Source: Spirochaetaceae bacterium
GTDB taxonomy: Bacteria; Spirochaetota; Spirochaetia; Treponematales; Treponemataceae
Direction: 5' to 3'
DNA length: 6,286 nt
NCBI GenBank assembly: GCA_031290725.1
Contig: JAITMZ010000105.1
Location: forward strand, 1 to 6,286
A program made the position numbers and the translations under genes. Position 1 is the first letter of the stretch, and the number at the start of each line of letters is the position of its first letter. Below the pieces are notes generated by a model. That model made no database searches, had not been told where the DNA came from, and was given only the letters and a program-made list of their open reading frames with translations. Positions 5,669 to 6,286 of the stretch are shown here, piece by piece.

Positions 5669-5741
5669 TAAGCCCCGCCCCAAACCGGAACCGCACAACG
5701 TGCGGCTGTCTGCCACGACAAAGTTTGGTGGCGGGGGCTTA
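5669..5741. repeat. Nested inverted repeat (outer arms around an inner hairpin)
   Basis: The outer arms TAAGCCCCGCCCCAAAC (5669-5685) and GTTTGGTGGCGGGGGCTTA (5723-5741) pair apart from two one-base bulges. Inside, CCGCAC-AAC-GTGCGG (5691-5705) is a perfect 6-bp hairpin. Either strand could fold. No T-run follows on either side, so a plain terminator is unlikely. It may be a structured RNA or a repeat element. Confidence 0.6.
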
Positions 5742-5756
5742 AAGCCAAAACTAACA

Positions 5757-5792
5757 CACGGAGACGCAGGCCTTCGACAGGCTCAGGCTCCG
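5757..5792. repeat. REP-like repeat, CACGGAG...CCTTCGACAGGCTCAG
   Basis: It matches both arms of the inverted repeat at 1464-1556: the CACGGAG block, then the CTTCGACAGG-TCAG block. CGGAG (5759-5763) and CTCCG (5788-5792) can close a short stem. It lies just past the stop of the gene ending at 5804. The motif CCTTCGACAGGCTCAGG is a common intergenic repeat in several bacterial groups. Confidence 0.7.
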
Positions 5793-5803
5793 AATTTCCT
5801 CAC

Positions 5804-6286
5804 TTACGGTACCTCGGCGCTGGCCATGGCCCAGGGGCCTTTGACGCCGCCGGAGGTCTCCCAGTGGGCCCGGTAGTAGGCGGTTTTGCCCACGTCCCCC
5901 GGCTCGTGGCGCAGCTCGAAGGGCTCGGTCATACTGATGTAGTCCTTAGACCAGCCGCGCTCGCTGTTCAGGATGGGTTCGGGGTCGCCCGCGCCTTTGA
6001 TATAGACCTGAAACACAGCCAGATGGTAGGGCGCTTTGGCTCGATGCGGGTGCCCCTCGATGTGGTAGCGTACGATGTGGGTGTGGCTGCCGGGAAACGT
6101 GCCGTTCGTTATCTCGTCGATGTCCACTGCCTCGCTCACCACCGTCGTCGGGGTACGGGTGTTGTCAATCAGGTGAAAGCCCATGGCCACCGCATCCTCC
6201 GCAGTCCGGGGCGCAAGCAGGAGGCCCCGCTCCAGCAGGTCGCTCAGGGCCGCCCGAAGCGCCGCGTCCGCCAGGTGCTTGGCCTC
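5804..6286 (-). CDS. Uncharacterised conserved protein, C-terminal 160 residues (5' end outside window)
   Basis: The frame is open from the window edge to TAA at 5804, so the GTG at 6190 or ATG at 6184 need not be the start. Visible residues 1-32 are helical and Leu/Ala-rich (ALRAALSDLLERGLLLAP). After GFHLIDNTRTPTTV comes a beta-rich part ending YYRAHWETSGGVKGPWAMASAEVP, which looks like the last strands of an Ig or fibronectin-III-like fold. By recollection this matches a widespread unnamed family, in Bacteroidetes and others, whose members end in YY.LRWVNTRGEKGPWS-like sequence and have a helical N-terminal half with the same TRTP.P junction. Function is unknown and I assign none. The REP-like repeat lies just downstream. 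Confidence 0.75.
   Translation of the reverse strand, partial: EAKHLADAALRAALSDLLERGLLLAPRTAEDAVAMGFHLIDNTRTPTTVVSEAVDIDEITNGTFPGSHTHIVRYHIEGHPHRAKAPYHLAVFQVYIKGAGDPEPILNSERGWSKDYISMTEPFELRHEPGDVGKTAYYRAHWETSGGVKGPWAMASAEVP

Overview
The window looks like a spirochaete chromosome, most likely a Treponema of the termite-gut type. The best evidence is the lipoprotein at 4266-5609. Its lipoprotein signal, cadherin-like segment, BspA-type leucine-rich repeats and Gly-Thr-Tyr-Thr-Arg tail match my recollection of the large surface-lipoprotein families of those genomes. This is recall and inference; no database was searched. Most of the window is GC-rich and coded on the minus strand. The first ~290 bases and the IS-derived stretch are noticeably more AT-rich.

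Layout: (1) 1-276, plus strand, is the 3' end of an AT-rich D-2-hydroxyacid dehydrogenase gene. (2) 277-986 has no convincing gene but holds two phased repeat arrays: three 22-bp units at 463-528 and four short palindromes spaced 30-31 bp at 688-793. They resemble protein-binding arrays at transposon ends. (3) 987-1409, minus, is a complete PaaI-type hotdog thioesterase. (4) 1410-1741 is intergenic DNA with REP-like inverted repeats. (5) 1742-2390, minus, is a 3'-truncated IS5-family element whose transposase is split at an A8 run, consistent with programmed -1 frameshifting. (6) 2362-2757, minus, is the 3' fragment of an outer-membrane beta-barrel gene, lacking start and signal peptide, lying between the IS end and the stop of the next gene. 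(7) 2759-3925, minus, is a complete M24 metallopeptidase with all five metal ligands. (8) 3961-4265 is intergenic with a strong hairpin. (9) 4266-5609, minus, is the LRR lipoprotein with seven 23-residue repeats. (10) 5610-5803 holds structured DNA, a plus-strand promoter-like sequence and another REP-like repeat. (11) 5804-6286, minus, is the C-terminal part of an uncharacterised protein running off the window.

The genes do not form an obvious pathway or operon. They look like unrelated single genes separated by repeats and IS debris, an accessory or rearranged stretch. The most interesting regulatory signal is that the two intact enzyme genes share one promoter layout, TTGCG(T/C)-17-TATACT-6-ATG, which places the expected transcription start at or next to the start codon and predicts leaderless mRNAs. 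The LRR lipoprotein instead has a strong Shine-Dalgarno sequence. I see no CRISPR array, tRNA, rRNA or recognisable defence system.
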